A stretch of 64,000 bases of DNA from Rhodothermia bacterium (lineage in GTDB: Bacteria; Bacteroidota; Rhodothermia; Rhodothermales; JAAAOL01), in contig JAUIDY010000003.1 in assembly GCA_030428385.1 (NCBI GenBank), positions 60,108-124,107 of the forward strand, written 5' to 3'. The translations under genes were made by a program, and so were the position numbers. Of the stretch, positions 1 to 9,618 are shown piece by piece (position 1 is the stretch's first letter; the number at the start of each line of letters is the position of its first letter). The notes beneath the pieces were generated by a model, which searched no databases, had not been told where the DNA came from, and was given only the letters and a program-made list of their open reading frames with translations.

Positions 1-1
1 A

Positions 2-1444
2 GGAAAAGCGAATGCTGCTACGATCGTCGTGACTTACAACGGATTTACGCCACAGGCCCAAGCCGCTTTTCAGCGCGCTGTGGATACCTGGGCGGCCTTG
101 CTGACATCGACAGTTCCAATCTATGTGGATGCGACGTTTGCGCCACTAGGGCCAGGGGTGTTGGGGTCGGCAGGACCAACAGGCATTTCCGTGCTTACGG
201 ATGGCACGAACTTTTTTGTGTTCGGGATTGCCCTGGCCGAGTCCTTGATTGGCCCTCAGAACACGGACGGGGATCCAGATATTACCGCCACGTTTAGCAG
301 CACGTTTACCTGGCATTATGGAATCGGAGCACCTCCACCTGGCACCTTTGATTTTGAAAGTGTGGTTCTTCATGAGTTGGGCCACGGGCTTAATTTTACC
401 CGTTTCTCGAACTACGATGATGGCATCAATAATGGGACGACGAACGTGAATGAGTGCGGCGGGGTAGCCGGACAAGGATGTATGAACCTGAATGCGAGCC
501 CACCTCCGCCCCTTTATGGGCGGAACGATTTCTTTTTTATTGATGCGGGTGCCAATTTTCTTCGGAATACCGGCATTTATCCTGATCCTTCCGCCGCACT
601 TGGCACGGCGTTTACCAGTGGGGTGGGGAGTGTTCGTTTTAGTGGCTCCAACGCCACCACCGTCAATGGCGGAACCCCTCCCATTATTTACGCGCCCGTT
701 ACCTTTGCGCCCGGTTCCAGTCTCTCTCATCTAGACGAAACGACGTTTAACGGCACCATCAATGCACTTATGACGCCCCAAATTGCGGCCGCCGAAGTTG
801 CCCGAACCCCTGGTCCTGTCACCTGTGCTTTGTTTGCTGATTTGGCCTGGACAATCGACCAATCGACCTGCAACGGGTTGCCCTTGCCCGTTGAACTCAC
901 AACGTTCGATGCCATCGCTAATGGAAATGCGGTGACCTTGCGTTGGGAAACCGTCAGCGAGACCAACAACGCTGGGTTTGAGGTGCAAGTGCGTGAAGCG
1001 ACAGATTGGGAGACGCTCCAATTTGTTGAAGGCATCGGGACGACAACCACGCCGCAGCAGTACCACTTCTCGCTGGGCGGTTTCGAACCGGGCACCCATG
1101 TGTTTCGCCTCAAACAGGTCGACTTCGATGGCACGTTCGAATATTCACCCGAGATTGAAGTCGCCGTCGAAATGATCGAGGCGTATCGCTTGACCGCTGC
1201 CTACCCGAACCCGTTTAATCCGACGACGCAGTTCACGGTGGCGGTGCAGCGGGCACAGGAGGTCCGGGTAGACGTGTATGATGTGACGGGTCGCCAAGTG
1301 GAGACAATCTTCGCCGGTCCGCTGCATGCACAGCAAAGCCGTTTGGTGGTGTTCGAGGCGAGCGACCTGCCGAGCGGGGTGTACTACCTGCGCGCCCTCG
1401 GCGAGACGTTTCAGGCGTCGCAAGCCGTCGTGCTCATGAAGTAG
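2..1444 (+). CDS. Secreted zinc metalloprotease with type IX sorting tail (5' end outside window)
   Basis: The reading frame is open to the left edge, so the N-terminus and any signal peptide are missing; a GTG at 29 is only an internal candidate start. The visible protein has an HELGHGLNF segment, an HExxH zinc-binding motif with the extended HxxxF-like spacing of metzincin-type proteases, roughly 120 residues in. A beta-sandwich region follows, and the C-terminus carries AYPNPFNPTTQF plus VYDVTGRQV and SGVYYLRA. These are hallmarks of type IX secretion (Por) C-terminal sorting domains. Inference: an exported or surface-attached peptidase. The exact peptidase family and substrate are not identifiable from what is present. 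Confidence 0.8.
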   Translation, partial: GKANAATIVVTYNGFTPQAQAAFQRAVDTWAALLTSTVPIYVDATFAPLGPGVLGSAGPTGISVLTDGTNFFVFGIALAESLIGPQNTDGDPDITATFSSTFTWHYGIGAPPPGTFDFESVVLHELGHGLNFTRFSNYDDGINNGTTNVNECGGVAGQGCMNLNASPPPPLYGRNDFFFIDAGANFLRNTGIYPDPSAALGTAFTSGVGSVRFSGSNATTVNGGTPPIIYAPVTFAPGSSLSHLDETTFNGTINALMTPQIAAAEVARTPGPVTCALFADLAWTIDQSTCNGLPLPVELTTFDAIANGNAVTLRWETVSETNNAGFEVQVREATDWETLQFVEGIGTTTTPQQYHFSLGGFEPGTHVFRLKQVDFDGTFEYSPEIEVAVEMIEAYRLTAAYPNPFNPTTQFTVAVQRAQEVRVDVYDVTGRQVETIFAGPLHAQQSRLVVFEASDLPSGVYYLRALGETFQASQAVVLMK

Positions 1445-1498
1445 GAGCCGGGGGATTGAAGAAATTACTCCCAAACCCCCACACTCCCACACCCGTTC

Positions 1499-4135
1499 CT
1501 ACGCTGCGTCCGTCTCGGGGGCTGCTGATTCGGTGGTTTCCGCCGTACCATTCTGGCCATTCTCCGAGACGGCGGCATCGTCTTCTTCATCGTCCGTTAC
1601 TACCCGCGTCACGTCCGCGATGGCATCGCCGTTTTTTAAGTTGATGACACGCACGCCAGATGTGTTACGACCCATCATCGAGATGCCGTCCACATGGGTG
1701 CGGATCAGGATGCCGTTCTCGGTAATGATCATGATGTCGTCCGAGTCCATCACGCCTTTGATGGAGACCAGCGGCCCGGTTTTGCGCGTCGTTTTGATGG
1801 TGATAACGCCTTTGCCGCCCCGGCTCTGGACGGGGTAGCGGCGGTTGGGGTCGTCGTCGGGATGATCGAAGCTGGTACGCTTGCCATATCCATTGGCACT
1901 AATGGAAAGCATGGCTTTGGTCTCGTCCTTACGGAGTGCCACCATGCCTACGACCACCTCATCGGGTTCCAGCTTGATACCACGCACGCCTCGGGTGTTG
2001 CGGCCCATCGGGCGGGCGTCGTCTTCGTGGAACCGGATGGCGCGTCCGCCCGAGGAGGCCAGCACCACATGGGTGTCGCCGTCGGTGAGGTGGGCTTCTA
2101 ACAGTTCGTCGCCATCCACCACGTCAATCGCAATGATGCCATCCACGCGGGGGCGGCTGAAAGCTTCCAGCGAAGTTTTCTTTACCTGTCCCTGCCGCGT
2201 CGCCATCAGGACAAAATGGTTGTTGAGGAAGTCTTCGTCCTGAAAATCCTCTTTGCGCACATTAATCACCGCCCGCAGCCGGTCATCTGGAGCAATTTGG
2301 ATGAGGTTGCGAATGGAGCGTCCCTTCGCAATGCGCGTTCCTTCCGGAATTTCAAACACGCGCAGCCAGTAACATTGACCGTGGTCGGTAAAGAACAGCA
2401 GGTAGTCGTGGTTGCGCGAGACGAACAGGTGTTCCAGATAGTCTTCGTCGCGCATCCCGGAGGCCCGCATGCCCACGCCGCCACGTCCTTGCTGGCGGTA
2501 TTCGGCGGTGGCCGTGCGTTTAATCAGGCCCTGGTGTGAGACCGTGACCACAACTTGTTCGTCTTCGATCAGGTCTTCGATGATAATGTCACCGCCGCCT
2601 GCGTAGTCGATCTCGGTGCGGCGTGGCGTGGCGTGTTTGGCGCGGATATCAAGCAGTTCGTCCTTGATGATCTGCATCCGCAGCGCCTTACTGGCGAGGA
2701 TACTTTGCAGCCGCTCGATTTCTTGCAGCACATCGCGGTATTCCGCTTCGATCTTCTGGCGTTCCAGCCCTGTGAGACGGCTCAGGCGAAGGGCCAGGAT
2801 GCTGTCGGCCTGGGCTTCAGTGAGCGCAAACATCGAGTCGGAATGCAGCGGCAGGCCGAGGCGCTCTCGCTGGAGCGGCGTGAGGCGTTCCGGAAGCACA
2901 CCGGCCATCAGGTTGCGGCGGGCTTCATCGGTGTCGTCGCTGTGGCGAATGATGGAGATGACGGCGTCGAGGTGATCGAGCGCGATGGTCAGTCCTTCGA
3001 GGATGTGGGCGCGATCCTGCGCCTTGCGCAGCAGGTATTGCGTGCGCCGCGTCACCACGTCGTGCCGATGGCCCACATAGTGCCGCAGCGCGTCTTTCAA
3101 CGTGATGGTGCGCGGACGCCCATTCACCAGCGCGACCATGTTGACGCCAAAGGTTTGCTGGCACTGCGAATATTTATACAACTGGTTTTGCACCACCAGC
3201 GGAACGGCGTCGCGTTTGAGTTCGATAACGATGCGCATCCCATCGCGGTCGCTCTCGTCGCGCATGTCGCTGATGCCGTCGATGCGCTTGTCGCGGACGA
3301 GCCCTGCAATTTTTTCGATCAGGCTGCTTTTGTTGACCTGAAACGGGATTTCGGTGACGACGAGCGCAAGGCGGTCCTTTCGGATCTCTTCCTCGTGCAT
3401 CTTCGCCCGCATAATCACGCGTCCCCGACCCGTGAGGTACGCCTGATACACGCCCGCGTGGCCATAGATGATGCCGCCTGTCGGGAAGTCGGGAGCCGGC
3501 ACATGCTCGATCAATTCCTTGACGTCGATGTCCGGATTGTCGATGTAAGCAATGACGGCGTCGATGACTTCGCCGAGGTTGTGCGGCGGAATTTTGGTCG
3601 CCATGCCCACCGCGATGCCGTCGCTGCCATTAACGAGCAGGTTGGGAAACGACGCCGGGAGTACCGTCGGCTCCATGAGCGAGCCGTCGAAGTTTTCCTG
3701 GTAATCAACGGTTTCCTTATCGAGGTCGCGGAGGAGTTCTTCCGCGAGGCGGGTCATGCGGGCTTCGGTGTAGCGCATGGCGGCGGCGCGGTCGCCGTCC
3801 ACCGAGCCGAAGTTGCCCTGCCCGTCCACCAGTGGATCGCGCATGGCAAAATCCTGCGCGAGCCGTACCATCGTGTCATACACCGCTGTGTCGCCGTGCG
3901 GGTGGTATTTCCCAAGGACTTCCCCCACCACCGTTGCGCTTTTTTTGTAGGAGGCTCCCGCCGTCAGGCCCAACTCACTCATGCCATAGAGCACGCGGCG
4001 GTGGACCGGCTTCAAACCATCACGGACATCGGGTAGCGCGCGACTCACAATCACCGACATGGAATAGTCGATGTAGGAGGATTTCATTTCCTCCTCGATA
4101 TTTATCGGGATAATGCGCGTATTTTGGGGCTCCAT
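1499..4135 (-). CDS. gyrA: DNA gyrase subunit A
   Basis: This is a full-length 878-aa GyrA, the breakage-reunion subunit of DNA gyrase, which forms an A2B2 tetramer with GyrB and introduces negative supercoils. The catalytic tyrosine is Tyr122 in [10 protein letters not shown]. The quinolone-resistance-determining region reads [11 protein letters not shown], with Thr83 and Asp87 in the usual numbering. The C-terminal pinwheel carries a GyrA-box-like QGRGGVG, which favours gyrase over ParC. The C-terminus is a long acidic tail (DDEEDDAA and onwards). The gene converges with the upstream protease, leaving about 54 bp and no clear terminator. An acidic tail is common in gyrases and may tune wrapping, but that is inference. 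Confidence 0.97.
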   Translation of the reverse strand: MEPQNTRIIPINIEEEMKSSYIDYSMSVIVSRALPDVRDGLKPVHRRVLYGMSELGLTAGASYKKSATVVGEVLGKYHPHGDTAVYDTMVRLAQDFAMRDPLVDGQGNFGSVDGDRAAAMRYTEARMTRLAEELLRDLDKETVDYQENFDGSLMEPTVLPASFPNLLVNGSDGIAVGMATKIPPHNLGEVIDAVIAYIDNPDIDVKELIEHVPAPDFPTGGIIYGHAGVYQAYLTGRGRVIMRAKMHEEEIRKDRLALVVTEIPFQVNKSSLIEKIAGLVRDKRIDGISDMRDESDRDGMRIVIELKRDAVPLVVQNQLYKYSQCQQTFGVNMVALVNGRPRTITLKDALRHYVGHRHDVVTRRTQYLLRKAQDRAHILEGLTIALDHLDAVISIIRHSDDTDEARRNLMAGVLPERLTPLQRERLGLPLHSDSMFALTEAQADSILALRLSRLTGLERQKIEAEYRDVLQEIERLQSILASKALRMQIIKDELLDIRAKHATPRRTEIDYAGGGDIIIEDLIEDEQVVVTVSHQGLIKRTATAEYRQQGRGGVGMRASGMRDEDYLEHLFVSRNHDYLLFFTDHGQCYWLRVFEIPEGTRIAKGRSIRNLIQIAPDDRLRAVINVRKEDFQDEDFLNNHFVLMATRQGQVKKTSLEAFSRPRVDGIIAIDVVDGDELLEAHLTDGDTHVVLASSGGRAIRFHEDDARPMGRNTRGVRGIKLEPDEVVVGMVALRKDETKAMLSISANGYGKRTSFDHPDDDPNRRYPVQSRGGKGVITIKTTRKTGPLVSIKGVMDSDDIMIITENGILIRTHVDGISMMGRNTSGVRVINLKNGDAIADVTRVVTDDEEDDAAVSENGQNGTAETTESAAPETDAA

Positions 4136-4405
4136 ACGTTGGGGGTTATTCCTTAAAAAAGCTTAGGGGTGGGAGTACCGTTTCGGAGACGCTAGCGGTC
4201 TGATTTGTCGACCGAAAAAGAAGAAGGAAACGGCATGGGGAAAAGGCTCAGCGCGTGGGTCGCTAGATCATCATAAGGTACCAAAAAGACGCCATTTTTG
4301 CTACGATCTATTGGGTGACCTCTTCCTTTTCGCACATACTTGAACTTTGGAGGTTGGCGAGGGCCTTCAAGCAGCCTAGAAGGGTGAAAAAACCGCTTTT
4401 TTGAG
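4136..4405. other. Divergent intergenic region between gyrA and an SDR gene
   Basis: These 270 bp separate the divergently transcribed gyrA and SDR genes and must hold both promoters. Minus-strand readings over it are not supported by homology. I see A/T-rich tracts but no convincing -35/-10 pair or dyad. Confidence 0.5.
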
Positions 4406-5152
4406 ATGAAACTGAATGGGAAAATCGCCGTCGTTACGGGCGGAAACAGCGGCCTGGGGAAGGCCATCGCACAGGCTTTTGCTGACGAAGGCGCACGGGT
4501 GGTTATTTTTGGCCGCAACCCCGATACGTTGGCCGAGGCACAAGCGGTGATTGGTCCCGAAACACTGGCTGTGCAAGGCGACATCGCTGTATTGGCCGAC
4601 ATCGACCGGCTCTACGAAACTGCGTCGGCACAGGTGGGCAAGATCGACATCGTGGTGGCTTGCGCTGGCAACAGCGAGTTGGCCCTTCTCGAAGACAGCG
4701 ATGAGGCGTTTTTCGACAAGCTGTCGGACATCAACTTCAAGGGCGTTTATTTCACCGTTCAGAAAGCCATACCGCACCTGAACGACGGGGCGTCCATCAT
4801 CTTAATTTCGTCCATTGCCAATGCCAACGGCGGGGCCAAGTTTTCGGTGTACGCAGCCACCAAGGCGGCGGTGCGTTCGCTGGCGCGTTCGTTCTCTGCG
4901 GAATTGTTAACGCGTGGCATCCGGGTGAACACGCTCAGCCCAGGCCCCATCGCCACACCGATCTTTGGTCGCATGAACCTGTCTGAGGACGAACAGGAAG
5001 GGTTTATCAACTATGTCACGGCCCACCATCCGATGGGGCGGTTCGGGGAACCGGAAGAAGTGGGACGGGTCGCCGTGTTTTTGGCTTCCGACGATTCGTC
5101 CTACATGGCCGGGGCCGAACTCGTAGTAGATGGCGGGATGTCACAGTTGTAA
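4406..5152 (+). CDS. Short-chain dehydrogenase/reductase (classical SDR)
   Basis: This 248-aa classical SDR has the NAD(P)-binding TGGNSGLG motif at residues 11-18, NAG in CAGNS near 88, and a catalytic triad of Ser136, Tyr149 and Lys153 (YAATK). The usual PG motif after the active site is present (SPGPIATP), as is a C-terminal VVDGGMSQL typical of FabG-like and glucose-dehydrogenase-like members. The substrate cannot be predicted; many homologues are annotated simply as SDR family oxidoreductase. The gene starts at an ATG with only a weak ribosome-binding site. A strong inverted repeat lies immediately after the stop. Confidence 0.9.
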   Translation: MKLNGKIAVVTGGNSGLGKAIAQAFADEGARVVIFGRNPDTLAEAQAVIGPETLAVQGDIAVLADIDRLYETASAQVGKIDIVVACAGNSELALLEDSDEAFFDKLSDINFKGVYFTVQKAIPHLNDGASIILISSIANANGGAKFSVYAATKAAVRSLARSFSAELLTRGIRVNTLSPGPIATPIFGRMNLSEDEQEGFINYVTAHHPMGRFGEPEEVGRVAVFLASDDSSYMAGAELVVDGGMSQL

Positions 5153-5157
5153 GTGGC

Positions 5158-5179
5158 AACGTAAACGTTTGTTTACGTT
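5158..5179. promoter_or_regulatory. Perfect 9-bp inverted repeat between SDR and GDPD genes
   Basis: AACGTAAAC and GTTTACGTT flank a four-base GTTT centre, 5 bp after the SDR stop and about 57 bp before the next start. No T-run follows, which argues against an intrinsic terminator. The TAAACGTTT core resembles operators of LacI-family repressors, so an operator for the GDPD gene is the preferred but unproven reading. Confidence 0.5.
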
Positions 5180-5235
5180 ATCTGGCAAGCGCGAGGTTAT
5201 TTTCAGCCGACAAGAAAAAAAGGGAGGGGATGGTC

Positions 5236-6150
5236 ATGAAAAAGATGCTGGTGGTTGTTTTTTTAGTGGGGATGGGATGTGGAGGTACTGGCAGCGTGCA
5301 TACGTCATCAATGGATACCGTCATGGAATTTGATGTGCAAGGTCATCGCGGCGCCCGCGGCCTGTTGCCCGAAAACACCATTCCAGCCTTTCTGAAAGCG
5401 CTCGACCTGGGCGTCACGACGCTGGAGCTTGATACCGTCATTGCAGGGGATTCGACGGTGGTGGTCTCGCATGAGCCGTGGATGTCGGCGGAGATTTGTT
5501 CGTTGCCCTCCGGGCGGGCGGTGCCATTCGCCAATCAGATGCAGTACAAAATCTTCGAGATGACGTACGCCGAGGTGCAGGCGTTTGACTGTGGCAGCCG
5601 GGGCAATCCGCGTTTTCCACAGCAGGAGCCCATGGCCGTACACAAACCACGTCTCGCCGATGTTATCGCTGCCGCCGAGATGTACGCCACCGCGCATGGC
5701 ATGCCACCTGTGCGTTACAACATCGAAACAAAAAGCCGCCCGGCATGGGATGGGGTGTTTACCCCGGACCCGGAGACCTTCACCCGGCTTTTGTATGACG
5801 TACTGGTGGAAACCGGCGTGAAAAGCCGCGCCACGATCCAGTCGTTCGACGTGCGCACGCTCCAGGTAGCACAGTCACTCGATGCGGATTGGCAAACGGT
5901 ACTGCTGGTGGAAGAAGGACTGGATCAAGGGCTTGCCAAGAACCTGGATCTGCTCGGCTTCACCCCTCATGTCTACAGCCCCGATTACCACCTTGTAGAT
6001 GCGGCCTTGGTGGAAGGCGTCCACGAACGCGGGATGCTGCTGATCCCGTGGACGGTCAACACCCTCGAAGCGATGCAGCACCTTCAAGAACTCGGCGTAG
6101 ACGGAATCATCACCGACTACCCGGATGTGGGGGTAACGCTGTTGCGTTGA
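5236..6150 (+). CDS. Glycerophosphodiester phosphodiesterase family lipoprotein
   Basis: This is a GDPD-family TIM barrel that hydrolyses glycerophosphodiesters to an alcohol and glycerol-3-phosphate. The N-terminal catalytic signature HRGARGLLPENT is present, followed by the metal ligands ELD and the second histidine in SHEP. A late IETKSRP carries another metal-binding Glu. The N-terminus MKKMLVVVFLVGMGC is a signal peptide with a lipobox (GMGC), so the protein is probably an envelope lipoprotein. An ATG at 5230 is in frame, but the ATG at 5236 sits at better spacing from the AGGGAGGGG ribosome-binding site. The long loop containing FDCGSRGNPRFP matches the bacterial periplasmic GDPD group. 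Confidence 0.9.
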   Translation: MKKMLVVVFLVGMGCGGTGSVHTSSMDTVMEFDVQGHRGARGLLPENTIPAFLKALDLGVTTLELDTVIAGDSTVVVSHEPWMSAEICSLPSGRAVPFANQMQYKIFEMTYAEVQAFDCGSRGNPRFPQQEPMAVHKPRLADVIAAAEMYATAHGMPPVRYNIETKSRPAWDGVFTPDPETFTRLLYDVLVETGVKSRATIQSFDVRTLQVAQSLDADWQTVLLVEEGLDQGLAKNLDLLGFTPHVYSPDYHLVDAALVEGVHERGMLLIPWTVNTLEAMQHLQELGVDGIITDYPDVGVTLLR

Positions 6151-6219
6151 GGGAAAAAGGCCGTTTCTGGTGAGAACTTGCGTTTGGAAAGCACTTGGTT
6201 TGGCCTATCCGGCATTAAA

Positions 6220-6251
6220 AAGGTGAGTGACGCACCAGCATCGCTCACCTT
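6220..6251 (-). terminator. Hairpin terminator between convergent genes
   Basis: A perfect 8-bp stem AAGGTGAG/CTCACCTT has a 16-nt loop. Read on the minus strand it is followed directly by TTT, fitting termination of the small minus-strand gene 27 bp upstream. In the plus direction the T-run is poor, although it could still serve the GDPD gene. Confidence 0.6.
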
Positions 6252-6278
6252 AGATCAAAAAAAGTCTGGGGAGATCGG

Positions 6279-6485
6279 TCATTCGGCCTCATTAGCCGTT
6301 TGGCACCGGTGGCGACCGCAGCATCCGCCGAAGCGCGAGATCACAAAGGCGATGGCAATCCAGGGGAGCACTTTAAGGACGGAGCCGAGGGTATGGCCGA
6401 CATGGAACGAAGGGAGGAAGATCCAGAGGGCGGCAATGAGGGCAAGGAGACCTATTAAAACGAGCGGACGTGAGTCGTTCATCAT
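6279..6485 (-). CDS. Small two-helix membrane protein (unknown)
   Basis: This 68-aa protein has two predicted hydrophobic helices (PLVLIGLLALIAALWIFL and VLKVLPWIAIAFVISRF). A short Cys/His-containing C-terminus follows (GGCCGRHRC), which could bind a metal. I do not recognise a family. Support for it being real is the membrane-protein composition, the good terminator just after its stop, and the lack of any competing gene on the other strand. No strong ribosome-binding site is visible. Confidence 0.5.
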   Translation of the reverse strand: MMNDSRPLVLIGLLALIAALWIFLPSFHVGHTLGSVLKVLPWIAIAFVISRFGGCCGRHRCQTANEAE

Positions 6486-6551
6486 CGTGTTTTCTTGTTG
6501 AGGGTGATAACTCCCCTACGAGGTCAGGGCCGATCTGTTACAGCAAATCCG

Positions 6552-7016
6552 TCAGTTTTCCGCACCCGTCCAGCCGGTATCGCGGCCCAACATCATGGCC
6601 TCCACGGCCAGGCCATCCACGCGGTTGTTCGCGGCATCGTCGGCATGGCCTTTTACCTTGATCCAGGTGATCTGGTGGCGCTGATTTTGTTCGAGCAGCG
6701 CTTGCCACAGGTCCTGGTTTTCGACGGGTTTCTTTTTGGCATTTTTCCACCCGTTGCGTTTCCAGTTCCACAGCCAGCCATCGGTGAAGGCACGGACGAG
6801 GTAGGCGCTGTCGGTATGGAGGGTCACGGCACAGGGCTCTTTAAGGGCTTGCAAGGCCCGTAAGGCCGCCGTGAGTTCCATGCGGTTGTTGGTGGTGTTC
6901 GGCGCGGCCCCGCTCACGACCTTTTCTTGGTCGCCATAGGTAAGCACAGCCGCCCAGCCACCCGGACCGGGGTTGCCGCTGCATGAGCCGTCGGTGTAGA
7001 TGGTGATGGATTTCAC
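6552..7016 (-). CDS. rnhA: Ribonuclease HI
   Basis: This is a 154-aa RNase HI, which cleaves the RNA strand of RNA-DNA hybrids during replication and R-loop removal. The DEDD carboxylates are visible: Asp9 in YTDGSC, Glu in NRMEL, Asp in HTDSAY and the last Asp in NNRVD. The basic handle region (WNWKRNGWKNAKKKP) and the VKGHADDAANN segment with its catalytic His are intact. The length matches the E. coli enzyme. It is probably transcribed alone from the 250-bp gap shared with obgE. Confidence 0.96.
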   Translation of the reverse strand: MKSITIYTDGSCSGNPGPGGWAAVLTYGDQEKVVSGAAPNTTNNRMELTAALRALQALKEPCAVTLHTDSAYLVRAFTDGWLWNWKRNGWKNAKKKPVENQDLWQALLEQNQRHQITWIKVKGHADDAANNRVDGLAVEAMMLGRDTGWTGAEN

Positions 7017-7056
7017 AGGCCAGTTTGGGATTTGCTAAACGGGCCGGGAAAATAGA

Positions 7057-7204
7057 GAATGAAACGTAAAACGTGAAACGTGAGGATGGCCGCAGCCATT
7101 GTTGAGCTAGTCTGTACAGCGGGAGCGCTTCAAAAACTGGCTTGTCTGTTTTAGAAATATCATCCTCAAGGGGAAATTCACGTTTCACGCATCACGTTTC
7201 ATTC
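7057..7204. repeat. REP-like inverted repeat, ACGTGAAACGTG family
   Basis: Two arms of about 27 bp, at 7057-7083 and 7177-7204, are imperfect inverted copies (GAATGAAACGT..ACGTGAAACGTGA and its complement), enclosing about 95 bp of non-coding DNA. The arm itself contains the direct duplication CGTGAAACGTG. A related pair lies at 28551-28612 downstream of argE. It sits in the gap between the divergent rnhA and obgE genes. Confidence 0.6.
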
Positions 7205-7265
7205 CCGAAAACCCTTCCCGGAGCAAATACGTTGAAGCAACCTTGTTTCAGAGAATAACGAGTAT

Positions 7266-8282
7266 ATGAAGTTTGTAGACTACGTGACGATTACGGTGCG
7301 CAGCGGCAAAGGCGGTGCCGGGGCGGTCTCTTTTCGCCGGGCCAAGTTCGAACCCCGGGGCGGACCCTGGGGCGGTGACGGCGGTGATGGCGGCAGCGTG
7401 CTGCTCCAAGGCGACCCCCAGCTTTACACCCTGCTCGACCTGCGGTACAACCGCCATCACTTTGCCCCACACGGAGAGCCCGGTAGCAAAAACAACCGCA
7501 AAGGGAAGGACGGCGACACCATCGTCTTGCGCGTGCCGTTGGGCACGGTCGCTCGTCTGACCGACACCGATGAGATACTCGGCGAGATTGATGCCGAAGG
7601 TGAGCAGCTGGTATTGGCACAGGGTGGGCGTGGAGGCAAAGGGAATACGCATTTTAAATCTGCGACCCGTCAGACACCGCGTTTTGCCCAGCCCGGCGAA
7701 CCCGGTGAGGAGAAAAACATCACCCTCGAACTGAAGCTATTGGCCGATGTGGGGCTGGTGGGATTTCCCAACGCCGGTAAAAGCACGCTGGTATCCTCGG
7801 TCTCGGCCGCCCGTCCCAAGGTCGCCGATTATCCCTTCACAACGCTAGAGCCTGCGCTTGGCGTGGTGTCGGTGGGCGACTACGAGTCGTTTGTCATGGC
7901 CGATATCCCTGGCATTATCGAGGGGGCCCACGAAGGGAAGGGGCTGGGCATCCAGTTTCTCAAACACATCGAGCGCAACGCCGTGCTGGTCGTTGTTATT
8001 CCGGTGACAACAGAAGATCTCGGTGCCGAGTACCAGACCCTGTTGCACGAACTGGAAGCGTTTAATCCCCACCTACTCGACAAACCACATGTGGTGGCGC
8101 TGTCGAAAATTGACCTGTTGCCGGAAGAAGAGCGGCAGCAGTTACCACGAAGTGTGCAGGATCAATTTCCGGAAGGCACCGAACTGTATCCCATTAGCTC
8201 GGTGGCGCACATGGGCCTTGACCCCTTGAAGCATGCCTTGTGGCGGTATGTGCAGGCGGCCCGTGCCGAAAATGACGCGTGA
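7266..8282 (+). CDS. obgE: Obg family ribosome-assembly GTPase
   Basis: This 338-aa Obg/CgtA has the glycine-rich Obg fold at its N-terminus (GGDGGDGG, GGRGGKGNTHF). The GTPase domain follows with G1 GFPNAGKST, G3 DIPG and a G4 motif written SKID rather than NKxD, a known Obg variation. Obg binds the 50S subunit late in assembly and couples it to guanine-nucleotide and stress status. It lacks the extra C-terminal domain of Gram-positive Obg proteins. dprA follows 58 bp downstream on the same strand. Confidence 0.96.
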   Translation: MKFVDYVTITVRSGKGGAGAVSFRRAKFEPRGGPWGGDGGDGGSVLLQGDPQLYTLLDLRYNRHHFAPHGEPGSKNNRKGKDGDTIVLRVPLGTVARLTDTDEILGEIDAEGEQLVLAQGGRGGKGNTHFKSATRQTPRFAQPGEPGEEKNITLELKLLADVGLVGFPNAGKSTLVSSVSAARPKVADYPFTTLEPALGVVSVGDYESFVMADIPGIIEGAHEGKGLGIQFLKHIERNAVLVVVIPVTTEDLGAEYQTLLHELEAFNPHLLDKPHVVALSKIDLLPEEERQQLPRSVQDQFPEGTELYPISSVAHMGLDPLKHALWRYVQAARAENDA

Positions 8283-8340
8283 CTGTGTTGCGTTTGTTAG
8301 GCCGAAGTGCGTTCTTGGGCTGGCTTAACATATTTCACTC

Positions 8341-9471
8341 ATGTCTTTTTCGCCATCATTAGTATCTGACGTAATGCCACTTGCCGAGCAGCGGGCGTTG
8401 ATTGCGCTTTCGTTGGTACCCGGCGTGGGTGCAGGGCGTATGCGGGCGTTGCTGGCCGCCTTTGGCACCGCTTCAGAGGTCATGACGGCGTCGAAAAAGG
8501 CGCTCGCCGAGGTGCCTGACATTGGGGCACATACCGCTTCTGCCATTGCCGGGTTTGATGATTATGGGGCGGTGGATGCCCAACTGGTGCAGGCAGAGCA
8601 GGTCGGAGCGCGGATGCTCACCGCTTGGGATGCCGATTATCCTCTGGCGCTGCGTCAGATTTACGATCCACCTGCCTTCCTCTGGATGCGTGGTACCCTC
8701 GCCCCTGTTGACCAACACAGCCTGGCCATCGTTGGCACGCGTCGAGCAACGGAATACGGACGGCGGCAGGCCGAAGAATTTGCAGCCGAACTCGTACGGC
8801 AGGGCATCACTATCGTGAGCGGCCTGGCCTATGGAATTGATGCGGCGGCGCATCATGGGGCCGTGCAGGCAGGCGGACGTACGTTGGCAGTGCTCGGCTC
8901 CGGCGTCGACCGTATCTATCCGGCCAAACATACCCGTCTTGCCACGGACATCATGACACAGGGGGCGCTGCTTTCCGAGTATCCGCTGGGTGCTGAGCCG
9001 GATGCCACCAATTTCCCCAAGCGCAACCGCATCATCAGTGGTCTGTCGCTTGGTACATTGGTGGTGGAAGCCTTCGAGAAGGGCGGGGCGCTCATCACGG
9101 CGCGGCTGGCGCTGGAACACAACCGGGAAGTATTTGCGGTGCCCAGTCCCATCCATAGCAAGCCCGGTCGTGGGGCCAATCGGTTGATCCAACAGGGTCA
9201 TGCCAAACTGGTGCTGTCGGTAGAGGATATCCTAGATGAGTTGGGGCTGGTTGCCGAAGCACCCGTACCTGGTGAGGCCTCTACTCCGCCGCCCGACCTC
9301 AATGAAGTCGAACAAAAGTTGTACGCTGCCATCGGCCCGAATCCGATCCATATCGAACCGATCTGTGCGACAACGGGATTGGATGCTTCCACGGCATTGG
9401 TCTACCTTCTGAGCCTGGAATTCAAGGGACTCATTCGCCAGATGGCAGGCAAGCAATTTTATCGGGTTTAA
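8341..9471 (+). CDS. dprA: DNA processing protein DprA/Smf
   Basis: This 376-aa DprA is the single-stranded-DNA-binding protein that loads RecA onto incoming DNA in natural transformation. A helix-hairpin-helix/SAM-like N-terminus (ALSLVPGVGAGRMRALL) is followed by the Rossmann core with IVGTRRAT, SGLAYGIDAAAH, VLGSGVDRIYP and the GALITARLALEHNREVFAVP stretch. A DprA-type winged helix closes the C-terminus. The domain order and length are those of the family. Its presence suggests competence potential, but no other com genes are in the window. Confidence 0.95.
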   Translation: MSFSPSLVSDVMPLAEQRALIALSLVPGVGAGRMRALLAAFGTASEVMTASKKALAEVPDIGAHTASAIAGFDDYGAVDAQLVQAEQVGARMLTAWDADYPLALRQIYDPPAFLWMRGTLAPVDQHSLAIVGTRRATEYGRRQAEEFAAELVRQGITIVSGLAYGIDAAAHHGAVQAGGRTLAVLGSGVDRIYPAKHTRLATDIMTQGALLSEYPLGAEPDATNFPKRNRIISGLSLGTLVVEAFEKGGALITARLALEHNREVFAVPSPIHSKPGRGANRLIQQGHAKLVLSVEDILDELGLVAEAPVPGEASTPPPDLNEVEQKLYAAIGPNPIHIEPICATTGLDASTALVYLLSLEFKGLIRQMAGKQFYRV

Positions 9472-9618
9472 TGCACACAACAGGGAGGAAATCCCCCTCA
9501 AGGGGTGTTCTCTGCCGGGCATAGTATTTGTGCACTTCCTTACGTGCCACGTGGTCTTCAAACCCGAAGGCTGGCTTGTATATTCTGTGCTGCTTCTCAC
9601 CCTCTGTTGCTCGTGTCT

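Noticed and set aside
2555..4036. 493-codon open frame opposite gyrA
   Set aside because: It is a shadow in GC-rich third-position DNA; gyrA on the other strand is unmistakable and no family matches the frame.
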